Below, in pieces: positions 16,698-24,659 of a DNA stretch of 64,000 nucleotides. This DNA is from DASSBR01 sp035688265 (GTDB lineage: Bacteria; Pseudomonadota; Gammaproteobacteria; Natronospirales; DASSBR01), in assembly GCA_035688265.1 (NCBI GenBank), contig DASSNE010000021.1, forward strand, positions 1-64,000. Direction: 5' to 3'. The notes under the pieces are model-generated. The model did not search any database. It saw only the letters and a program-made list of their open reading frames with translations, and was not told where the DNA came from. A program made the translations under genes and the position numbers. The first letter of the stretch is position 1, and the number at the start of each line of letters is the position of its first letter.

Positions 16698-17717
16698 TTA
16701 TCTTCGGGAGACTCCCAGCCCGTTGAACAGGTTGATATAAGCGTCAACGGCTTGCTTTTCGTCGAATACATTTATGGCACGTTCGCGACCGGCAATACCG
16801 AAGTCGTGCGCCAAGCCGGCGAAATTTACCAAACTGCGACAGCGCTCAGCCATATCCAAGACGTTCTCTGGCGGAGAAAGAAACCCGGTTTCCCCGTGCC
16901 TGATAACGTCCCGCAATCCGGCAACATCGAAGGCGACCACGGGCTTTGAGCACGCCATCCCTTCCAACGCCGTATAGCCAAATCCCTCGTGCCTGCTCAA
17001 GCAAGCCACTATGTCTGCGGCTCGATACGCCTTGATCAATTCGGATTCTGAGAGTCCGCTAACGAACCGGAGCCGGGCGCCGCGCGCAGAGATCGACGGT
17101 GCTTTCCCGCGCAAGCCGGCAACAACCGTTACTTCAAACTGGCTTCCAAGTGCCTCGCAGAACGGCGCGATCAGGTCTCCTCCCTTTCGCCTGCTCATGT
17201 TACCCACAATCAATACTTTGGCTCGATCGCCTCCGTGTCCTATAGCTTCATCCTGTGGACTGAAGCGCGCTGTGTCGACCCATAGCGGAATCACGGTCGC
17301 GGAGTTGATACCGAATTCCTGGATCATCTCGTCCCGGGTCGAGTCGCTAATCGCAACAAGCGCATCTGCATGTTTGAGCGAGCTGCGCTCGAAGCGGTAA
17401 ACAACCTCATCATGAAAAATTGATTGTGCACGACTTTTCCATCCAGGATAGCCTCTATGACTGACGCAATGAAGAACATACGCCACTATTGGAATACCTG
17501 ATCGCCTGAAGGCGAACGCATTCCAGCTGTTGGCCAGGACGAGATCGACGTCAGGGGGGCACCGGCCTTTCAAAAAGTGCGGCGCATACTGGTACCTGTG
17601 TTCGAATGCCTCAACAACCGGCTCGTACCCGGCGGTGGACAGCGCCCGCCCCAGCCGCGCGACGAAGACATCCGCGCCGCTTTTAGCACTGACATAGGGA
17701 AGCCATATCCTGCTCAT
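16698..17717 (-). CDS. GT4-family glycosyltransferase
   Basis: A 339-residue GT-B enzyme, shorter than average for the family. The C-terminal domain shows VLIVGNMSRRKGGDLIAPF and the E-x7-E motif in HEGFGYTALEGMACSKPVV, followed by GETGFLSPP. Cytoplasmic, probably adding one sugar to the lipid-linked chain. Its start overlaps the stop of the upstream flippase gene by 4 bases. Donor and linkage not predictable. Confidence 0.88.
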   Translation of the reverse strand: MSRIWLPYVSAKSGADVFVARLGRALSTAGYEPVVEAFEHRYQYAPHFLKGRCPPDVDLVLANSWNAFAFRRSGIPIVAYVLHCVSHRGYPGWKSRAQSIFHDEVVYRFERSSLKHADALVAISDSTRDEMIQEFGINSATVIPLWVDTARFSPQDEAIGHGGDRAKVLIVGNMSRRKGGDLIAPFCEALGSQFEVTVVAGLRGKAPSISARGARLRFVSGLSESELIKAYRAADIVACLSRHEGFGYTALEGMACSKPVVAFDVAGLRDVIRHGETGFLSPPENVLDMAERCRSLVNFAGLAHDFGIAGRERAINVFDEKQAVDAYINLFNGLGVSRR

Positions 17718-18988
17718 GGCGATCCTCTGGTGCCTTCACCCGGAGCGGCCGCAAGACATTTCCGCGCCGCCTGACCCCGCTCGGATAACCATATCCACAA
17801 GAGCAACGTAAGCGTCATCACAACGTGCGTGGCGTACGTCGCATAGACGGCTCCAACCCATCCCCACAGCGCCACTGCTGCGACGCCGGCTACGATATTG
17901 AATGCCGCGCCCCCCAACTCCGTCATACCCATGGCGTGCTCATGATTCGAAGTCGCCGCCAACGTACGAACAACAATCCACAGCGTCATGGAGAACGGAA
18001 CCAGCGCGAGGATGCGCGCGACATGGACCGATGGCTCATAGGCACGAGTTAGCAGCAATGGCAACACGGGCGCTATCAGATAAACGGCGGCGCTGAGAAT
18101 GAGTCCAGCAATCAAAGCGAGGCAAATACGCGGAAGAGACGTGCGGACCGCATACAAAAAGCCACCCTCGCCCTTCCTGAAGAGGCTTGGAAGCAGTCTT
18201 TCGACCCCTGCCACTATGGGCAGCGTAAGGACATCGGTAAGCCGATAGGCGATGGCATATTCGCCGGCGATTGCCGTACCGGTCATGCGAGCAAGTATGA
18301 CTTTGTCAGCATCGCCATGGACGCGCGATGACGCAGACGACAAGGCGAAACTTAACCCAGATAGACGATCACTCCAGCCCGCGGTGACGGCTGCCCCACC
18401 AGACGACCGACCCGTGAGGCTGAGGAGCAATAAAGTTGTCATAGCGGCTACGCCAGTCGCAAAGGATATCCATGACCAGGTATCGAACGTGAATACCCCG
18501 ATTTCAGCGAGAAGTACCGCCGCAATAGCCACTCGAACAATGGGTACGACACAAATAGCAACAGCCATAGCGCCAAACCGGCTTCGAGCCTGGCAGGTCC
18601 TCATGAACATCTCCGCAGCTGACGCCGCGAGGATTTCCCCAACTACCAACAACGATATAGAAATTGGCGATACCACATGCGGAATCAGCAGCCACGAAAG
18701 GCCTGCCGCGACTATGATCAGCCCGGGCAAAGACCAGCAAATCTGAACAACGGAGCGGCGCAAGCTGTCTCGGTAGCTGTGACTGTCTCTGGAAACATCC
18801 CGAAGATGCAGAGACGCCGCGCCAAATCCGCTGAAGGTGGAAAAGAAGGTAGCGAGGCTGACGGCTGCCGCAAATGCACCATAGGCCCCGACTCCAAATG
18901 TGCGCGCTAAAATTACAACCAAAGCGGCCAGAGATGCAGAGCGCACTCCTAACCCGATGAGGATGGCGAGATAACTATTTCCCAGCAT
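17714..18988 (-). CDS. Wzx-like oligosaccharide flippase (MATE/PST superfamily)
   Basis: A 424-residue polytopic membrane protein with about 12 hydrophobic helices. The pattern fits polysaccharide-type flippases, with an N-terminal helix rich in small residues and repeated hairpins. Wzx proteins flip undecaprenyl-linked oligosaccharides to the periplasmic face. The assignment rests on length, topology and setting rather than catalytic residues. It is coupled by a 4-base overlap to a GT4 gene. A Wzx protein is unexpected in a cluster that also encodes a Wzm/Wzt ABC exporter. No clear Wzy partner was identified. Confidence 0.8.
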   Translation of the reverse strand: MLGNSYLAILIGLGVRSASLAALVVILARTFGVGAYGAFAAAVSLATFFSTFSGFGAASLHLRDVSRDSHSYRDSLRRSVVQICWSLPGLIIVAAGLSWLLIPHVVSPISISLLVVGEILAASAAEMFMRTCQARSRFGAMAVAICVVPIVRVAIAAVLLAEIGVFTFDTWSWISFATGVAAMTTLLLLSLTGRSSGGAAVTAGWSDRLSGLSFALSSASSRVHGDADKVILARMTGTAIAGEYAIAYRLTDVLTLPIVAGVERLLPSLFRKGEGGFLYAVRTSLPRICLALIAGLILSAAVYLIAPVLPLLLTRAYEPSVHVARILALVPFSMTLWIVVRTLAATSNHEHAMGMTELGGAAFNIVAGVAAVALWGWVGAVYATYATHVVMTLTLLLWIWLSERGQAARKCLAAAPGEGTRGSP

Positions 18989-19038
18989 TTACTTGGCTAA
19001 GCTCGGAATGCTGTTTTAACCAAAGTCACCGTAGTCAT

Positions 19039-20124
19039 TCAGGCATTCTCCTGAGCAAAATCACGGCTGGACTTTGAAGCAAGTAGATCCATGTAATCGC
19101 GGCCGACACGCTCCCACGTGAACACCTCAGCTACAGTTTTTTTCGCGTTGGCCGAGAATTTCTGCCGCTTCGCTTGTGGCCACAAATAAATTTCATTTAT
19201 CCTCGCCGCAAACGCGGCCGCATCCAGCGGCTCCACAAGAAATCCCGTAACCCCCTCCACGACCGCTTCGGCCAAGCCGCCACAACGGCTCACGACCGTT
19301 GGGACGCCCACAGCAGGTGCTTCAAGCGCCGACAAGCCGAAGCCTTCTCCCTGAATTTTCTCGTCTGGAGGCAGGTTCGGCATAACGCATGCCGTTACCG
19401 ACGCCCTCAGTTCGGCCAGCGACCCCGGGTCAACCACTCCCAGATACGTTACGCGCTCGCACTGCTCGACCGCGTTCATTTCACTTTCGTCCCATGGCGG
19501 CCCAGCAACCTCGATCGACAGGCCTGGGCTTACCAGAGGAAGCACTTCCTTAATAAACCAGGAGAGACCTTTATAACGAATAAGCCGGCCAGCGAATAAG
19601 ATAACCGGCCGCGGAACACTTGACTGAGCCAGGTCTATTTTTTTTGTGGCAAGCGGAATGACCGCAATGTTCCTGAAGCCAAGATTGGACGCTGCCCGTG
19701 CCGTGTAGTGGCTGTTTGCGATCAATAGATCAGGCAACCTCGCGAGGCGCCTAATCGCTAGCCGGTATAGTCTTGATCTCAATCCCTTACCTTGGGAAAA
19801 AAAAATGTCGTTCCCATGTGCAGTTCCGACTAGCTTCATCTCGTGCCTACAGAAGAGTTTTGAGATTAGCGCGAGGGGTAGAAGCAGGACATCACCTAAC
19901 AGCAAGACATCGATTTTTCTACGGCTGCGAATAATATGGACTGCCGCACCAAGAAAGAATCTCAGCAGCTGAATCATAGTAGGGCGACCGATGATGGGTG
20001 GACTCGGCACGTATATCCGTGTCTGCGAATCCATCCGGCTCAAGGCGTCGTAGAGTTCTTTGGAGAAAACTTCCATGCCTCCGGTCGACGGCGGAAACTT
20101 TCGAGTCACGAACAGGAGGTGCAT
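19039..20124 (-). CDS. GT4-family glycosyltransferase
   Basis: A 361-residue GT-B enzyme. The N-terminus HLLFVTRKFPPSTGGMEVFS is the classical GT4 glycine-loop signature. The C-terminal domain has VILFAGRLIRYKGLSWFI and the E-x7-E motif in GEGFGLSALEAPAVGVPTV, then GVTGFLVEP. It acts in the cytoplasm on the growing glycan. It follows the GT2 gene on the far side by 4 bases and is separated from the flippase by 50 bases. Local base composition is relatively AT-rich. Specificity unknown. Confidence 0.9.
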   Translation of the reverse strand: MHLLFVTRKFPPSTGGMEVFSKELYDALSRMDSQTRIYVPSPPIIGRPTMIQLLRFFLGAAVHIIRSRRKIDVLLLGDVLLLPLALISKLFCRHEMKLVGTAHGNDIFFSQGKGLRSRLYRLAIRRLARLPDLLIANSHYTARAASNLGFRNIAVIPLATKKIDLAQSSVPRPVILFAGRLIRYKGLSWFIKEVLPLVSPGLSIEVAGPPWDESEMNAVEQCERVTYLGVVDPGSLAELRASVTACVMPNLPPDEKIQGEGFGLSALEAPAVGVPTVVSRCGGLAEAVVEGVTGFLVEPLDAAAFAARINEIYLWPQAKRQKFSANAKKTVAEVFTWERVGRDYMDLLASKSSRDFAQENA

Positions 20125-20128
20125 TTGG

Positions 20129-21097
20129 CTATTTCAACTTTTGCTCATCGGGCTTGAGCCGGTCCATGCCCAACTTATTGATTTTGTGTTGAATGTTTTC
20201 CATGAGCCGCCTGTTGACGGAAAAGAGATCCGCCATAAACGCAACCAAGACTGTCTGAAACCCCATCCCCAGAATTATAGCGGCAGCAATCAATGACTGG
20301 ATGTGACCATTGCCATCGCCTACTATGTAAAAGTATAAAAATCGCGCGCCGATGCCCATGCCAATCAAAAACAAGACGACACCCACAGTCATAAAAAAGC
20401 GGAACGGGCGGTAGACGACGAATATCCGGATGATCGTAACCAGAGACCGCTGTATATATGCCGGTATGCTTTTGACTAATCGCGACGGCCGCAGGTCTTC
20501 GTTGACCCTCACCGGAACCGATGTGATCGCCATATTCTTTTGTCCGGCTTGAATTATCGTCTCGAGCGTATATGTGTAGTTGTTGAAAACGTTGAGCTGC
20601 ATTGCGGCATCGCGGCTGATTGCGCGGAAGCCGCTTGGTGCGTCGGGAATCTCGGTTTTACTCGCGATGCGGACGGCCCAACTGCCAAGCTTCTGCAGAA
20701 ATTTTTTGGCGGGCGAAAAATGGTGAATCGTGTCGATGGGCCGCGCCCCCACGACCATATCGGCCTTGCCCCCAATAATGGGCGCAACCAAAGCGTCAAT
20801 ATCGGCGGCGTTATATTGATTGTCAGCATCCGTATTAACGATAACGTCAGCACCCATACGCAGCGCTGCTTCAATCCCCGTCATAAAAGCTTGAGCCAAT
20901 CCTTGATTCCGAGTGTGGCGCACGACGTGATCGACGCCATTTTGCGTAGCGATATCCGCAGTGCCATCCGTACTTCCGTCATCGATAATCAGCCATTTAA
21001 CTTCGTCGACCCCCTTTACCTTGCGCGGTAGAAACGATAGAGCGGTGGCCAACGTCCCCGCTTCATTGAAGCACGGAATTTGAATTATCAGCTTCAT
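20129..21097 (-). CDS. GT2-family polyprenyl-phosphate glycosyltransferase (DPM1/GtrB-like)
   Basis: A 322-residue protein. The N-terminal GT-A domain has LIIQIPCFNEAGTL, LIIDDGSTDGTADIA and the metal-binding NTDADNQYNAADI. Two C-terminal TM helices (about 232-255 and 265-290) follow. This matches dolichol-phosphate-mannose synthase/GtrB-type enzymes, which make undecaprenyl-phosphate-linked sugars for use on the periplasmic side. Two bases separate it from the upstream GT-C gene, so the two probably form a donor-making and donor-using pair. Confidence 0.88.
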   Translation of the reverse strand: MKLIIQIPCFNEAGTLATALSFLPRKVKGVDEVKWLIIDDGSTDGTADIATQNGVDHVVRHTRNQGLAQAFMTGIEAALRMGADVIVNTDADNQYNAADIDALVAPIIGGKADMVVGARPIDTIHHFSPAKKFLQKLGSWAVRIASKTEIPDAPSGFRAISRDAAMQLNVFNNYTYTLETIIQAGQKNMAITSVPVRVNEDLRPSRLVKSIPAYIQRSLVTIIRIFVVYRPFRFFMTVGVVLFLIGMGIGARFLYFYIVGDGNGHIQSLIAAAIILGMGFQTVLVAFMADLFSVNRRLMENIQHKINKLGMDRLKPDEQKLK

Positions 21098-21099
21098 GG

Positions 21100-23469
21100 C
21101 TACTCCACAATTATGCTTTTCAGGTCAATCCCCAAGCGCCTGGTGTCGCTATTGATACCGAGCTTCTTTGGAATGAACGTATTCGATTTAAACTGAAGCG
21201 TATGGATGCATCCAATGTGTTCAGGTAACTTGGCGACGTAACTGGTTCGGCTCCGCCACGTCCCAGGTAGAGGCATATCATTTGCGAATACCCGCAAATT
21301 AATTTCGCCAGTTTCCACAGATCTCGGAATATAGCCGTACATTCTAATAATGACCCTTTGGTGCTGCTCGGGAGGGCATATATCCAAGCTGTAGAAGCGC
21401 GCGTCGCCGTCAGTCCAGACGTTATCGCCGTACACTCCCGTGTGAGCCGATGCCTTGATATTTATTTGATTCGACCAGACGCGACCGATGGTGAGCGCTA
21501 TCGGATACCCTTTTTTTCCACCGGCGAAGACACGGCCTTGCAAGGAAGGTTTTGCTGTCACGACAAACGATCTGCGCGCTATGACATCAATCGGCAGCGG
21601 TTGCTTGTGCAACCGCTGATATTGGCCTCCAGTCGACGCAAAGATAATATAGGCTTGCTTGCCGTTGGTTAAAGCCTCATTTACAGCCGCATAGCTCAGG
21701 GGAGCATCCTGTGAAAATGGACCCGGCTGAACGCCTGCACCTTTTACATCATATCCAAAGCTATGAGACAGCGGCGTCAGTATAGTTCTTCGCAGATTCG
21801 GAAATACCCAGCGCGCCTCGTATTGATCATCCAGGAACAAAACGCTGTTGGACCGCGGAATGCTGGACTCAAGCCACGCTATCATCTCGTAGCCCTCAGA
21901 CAAATATTTGCTGTCTGCGTTGATGCCCATCCAAACCGCAGCTTGAGCGACATACACTCCGAGAAAGGCTAACGCGAACCACCGGGTGAATTTAGTCCGG
22001 AAGCACCAAATGGCACCTGCGGAAATCACGACGACAAATACTATGAACGTATCGCTAAGGAAATAGCGATCCCAGTACATATAAACATCGTGCGAATTTC
22101 CGTACGTAGGCCGGATGTAACTTATCATCAGAAAAAGAGCGGAAAATAGCCAAAAAACCGCCCAGCTCTCATCCTTGAAAGGGTCGCGCTTTCTAAATAA
22201 AAAATACCACCCGGCAAAGAAAAGCGGAATGGCGAGAATCGTAAAATAGTGTCCAAGGTAATAGCTATCTTCGGGGAAATGCCCGGCTGCCAGCCGACTG
22301 GCCGCACCAATTATCAACCAGTGATGCCAGTCGTCCACGAAGTGCAATGTTGTCAGAAACAAAAATCCGATAAACCCAAGAAATGTCCATAATCCGGTTC
22401 TTGTCTTGATCCAAGCAGGAAATCGAATCCATGGGCTGAGCTTAAACAAGGCTGTCGCCAAGGTTACGAGGCCAATTGCCCAAACGAGGTGAAACAGGAT
22501 GACAGCGTCCGATGTTTTTAACCACGGTAAAAACGAACGCAGCTGCCAATTAATGTAGTAGTTTTGCCCAAGACTTAACGCAATCTGTACGGATAAGATG
22601 TAGCCGGCTGCGGCAATTAAAAAGGCCAAAACGAAAGGCTTTACTCGTTCACTTCTTCTAGAGCAAAGAAACAATAAAACGCCACTTAGCACGAGCATCC
22701 ATATGATGCCAGTGACTCGGGTTAACGACGCCACGGCCACAAATAAGCCGAACAGAACATAGTAGCGGTAGTACGTCGGCCCTGTGTCGACCGCGAATTT
22801 CCAGTAGGCAAGAGCGCCAAGATTGGCAGCCAACATTAAAGATTCCGAATATGGCAACCTTCCAAACCACATCGCAAGCACATTAAGGCTGACGATGATT
22901 CCAACTAGCCAACCGGCCCGCCAACTGCCGAAGTAGGCTCGCCCGAGGAGTACTGCGAACCATGCGCTCGCCATACTGGCAAAGAGCACTCCGTATGGAG
23001 TCAACGCCGCTCCACCTATGAAGGAGAAAACGCCCAGCAAAACCTGATTTAGTGGGAAGAATTGCGCGGTACTTGTGCCGGCGGATGCGAGGTGATTAGC
23101 GGAATTGACGTAAGCACCAGCATCTCCTATTTCAAAGATGAAATTAGATACTGGAATGCGTCCCATTAGCGCTGTGAAACCGAACGAAAGCAGACACAGT
23201 AAGAAACGACCGTCCGGCTTTTCAATAGGGGCTATAAAATTGCCGGACGCCGCTGAAGCAAGCAAACACACCACCAGCAAACATACTACTGAAGGGACGA
23301 AAAATTCATAGGCACCGAAGTCGTAGAACAGCGCGCCTATTAGCAGAATGCCGGTAAATCCAAACGCGCTTGCAGTGGCCCACGTAGCTTCCCTAATTCT
23401 CAAAGCCTGTAGCGCCGACATTCCGAAGATTGGAAAAAAGGCTGCAATCAAGCAAATTTCAAAAGCCAT
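21100..23469 (-). CDS. Large polytopic membrane protein, probable GT-C glycosyltransferase
   Basis: A 789-residue protein. About 12 TM helices fill the first 480 residues, followed by a soluble, probably periplasmic C-terminal region of about 300 residues. An acidic motif in the first large loop (EIGDAGAYVNSANHL) recalls the catalytic loop of GT-C/PMT-type enzymes that use polyprenyl-phosphate sugars. The adjacent DPM1-like GT2 gene supports that reading. The ATG at 23469 shares one base with the upstream stop; a GTG at 23472 in the same frame would give one more residue. Donor, acceptor and catalysis are inferred, not shown. Confidence 0.75.
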   Translation of the reverse strand: MAFEICLIAAFFPIFGMSALQALRIREATWATASAFGFTGILLIGALFYDFGAYEFFVPSVVCLLVVCLLASAASGNFIAPIEKPDGRFLLCLLSFGFTALMGRIPVSNFIFEIGDAGAYVNSANHLASAGTSTAQFFPLNQVLLGVFSFIGGAALTPYGVLFASMASAWFAVLLGRAYFGSWRAGWLVGIIVSLNVLAMWFGRLPYSESLMLAANLGALAYWKFAVDTGPTYYRYYVLFGLFVAVASLTRVTGIIWMLVLSGVLLFLCSRRSERVKPFVLAFLIAAAGYILSVQIALSLGQNYYINWQLRSFLPWLKTSDAVILFHLVWAIGLVTLATALFKLSPWIRFPAWIKTRTGLWTFLGFIGFLFLTTLHFVDDWHHWLIIGAASRLAAGHFPEDSYYLGHYFTILAIPLFFAGWYFLFRKRDPFKDESWAVFWLFSALFLMISYIRPTYGNSHDVYMYWDRYFLSDTFIVFVVVISAGAIWCFRTKFTRWFALAFLGVYVAQAAVWMGINADSKYLSEGYEMIAWLESSIPRSNSVLFLDDQYEARWVFPNLRRTILTPLSHSFGYDVKGAGVQPGPFSQDAPLSYAAVNEALTNGKQAYIIFASTGGQYQRLHKQPLPIDVIARRSFVVTAKPSLQGRVFAGGKKGYPIALTIGRVWSNQINIKASAHTGVYGDNVWTDGDARFYSLDICPPEQHQRVIIRMYGYIPRSVETGEINLRVFANDMPLPGTWRSRTSYVAKLPEHIGCIHTLQFKSNTFIPKKLGINSDTRRLGIDLKSIIVE

Positions 23470-24659
23470 CACTCGCGGCGCCCATTGGTATTAAATGAGA
23501 TGGTACTCAGATATTTTTTTCTAATAGCAAGCCATGCATAGTTGGATTCTATAAACCGGTTTGCGCCGCAAGCGATCCACCTGTTCCTTCCTATTTCTTT
23601 TATACATGCGACAAATTCCGGATAACTTTCGTACCACAACCCTCCATTGCTCCGTTTGCACTGGCCGACCATTGCAGCAGATTTTCCAGACACGAGTACG
23701 GGACGATCAAGTGACCAAGCCTCCAGTAATATCATGGACAGGCTTTCATAAGGCGACGGGTTGACTACCAACGCAGCGCCTGATATTGCATCGAATTTCG
23801 TTTGCTCGTCCACAAAGCCTAGCGAAATGATGTCTGGATGTTCCGGAATGGGGATGATCGGCTTTCCCGCTAATACCAGCTTGAGAGGCTCGGGCCTGTC
23901 GGTCTTGTACCGCTGAAAGTAGTCGAATAACTCACCACATCCCTTATTGATGTCGATACGGCCGACATATAACATGTAGGGGTCGTGAACGCCGTACGCT
24001 GAGCGGAAGCGCTGACTTGAGTAATCGGCTGGCAGATCTATTCCCACGCCGGCGATTTGGCCCTTAAGATGGACCGAAGGAAATCTCTGCTCCAAAAATT
24101 GTTTTTCTTCCGGCGTATTAAGAATAAATCCCTGAGGCTTCTGAAACCACGAGTCCCATATCGGTAAATAGATCGGGGGTTCGTCGTGTGCCGTCGGCAC
24201 CAGGTACGCACGATCGGCCACCAGCGGCAGGCCTTGGTACGTTGTAGCGTATAGGTAAGTAAAGAACAGGAACGCGTCGTAGTCTTGGCGGTGCCGGTCG
24301 ATGTAGCCGAGCAAATCGGGGCTTAACGGCCCCTGCTCGTCCATCCATTTTTCTGCTTCCTCAATCGTGACTGAACCGAGTCGGGAAAAAAGGTCGCGAC
24401 ATAGCGCGCTAAAGCGTCCCATATCTCGTGATTCTGCGACGGAAAAGCGCGTGACAGAAACCCCGCGGACCTCGCTCCTTCCTGGCGGATAATAATTGTT
24501 CCAGGTCGTATAGTCGACTGCACAGGTCGTTAGAATTTCGACATCCCATTCGGCCTGCATATGTATAGCGGCGGCTAAACAGTGCGCCTCGGACCCGCCG
24601 TTCACCTCTTCACCGCACCGCTGCACAACGAAGGCAACTCGAGGACGACGATTATTCAC
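23469..24659 (-). CDS. GT4-family glycosyltransferase
   Basis: A 396-residue GT-B enzyme. The N-terminal region begins VAFVVQRCGEEVNGGSEAH and contains DAFLFFTYLYATTYQGLPLV. The C-terminal domain has YMLYVGRIDINKGCGELF and the E-x7-E-like PYESLSMILLEAWSLDRPVL. The N-terminal pattern closely resembles the first half of the neighbouring 775-residue enzyme (24656-26983), suggesting they arose by duplication. Both ends overlap neighbours within a coupled run of genes. Specificity unknown; D-rhamnosyl transfer is plausible. Confidence 0.88.
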   Translation of the reverse strand: MNNRRPRVAFVVQRCGEEVNGGSEAHCLAAAIHMQAEWDVEILTTCAVDYTTWNNYYPPGRSEVRGVSVTRFSVAESRDMGRFSALCRDLFSRLGSVTIEEAEKWMDEQGPLSPDLLGYIDRHRQDYDAFLFFTYLYATTYQGLPLVADRAYLVPTAHDEPPIYLPIWDSWFQKPQGFILNTPEEKQFLEQRFPSVHLKGQIAGVGIDLPADYSSQRFRSAYGVHDPYMLYVGRIDINKGCGELFDYFQRYKTDRPEPLKLVLAGKPIIPIPEHPDIISLGFVDEQTKFDAISGAALVVNPSPYESLSMILLEAWSLDRPVLVSGKSAAMVGQCKRSNGGLWYESYPEFVACIKEIGRNRWIACGANRFIESNYAWLAIRKKYLSTISFNTNGRRE

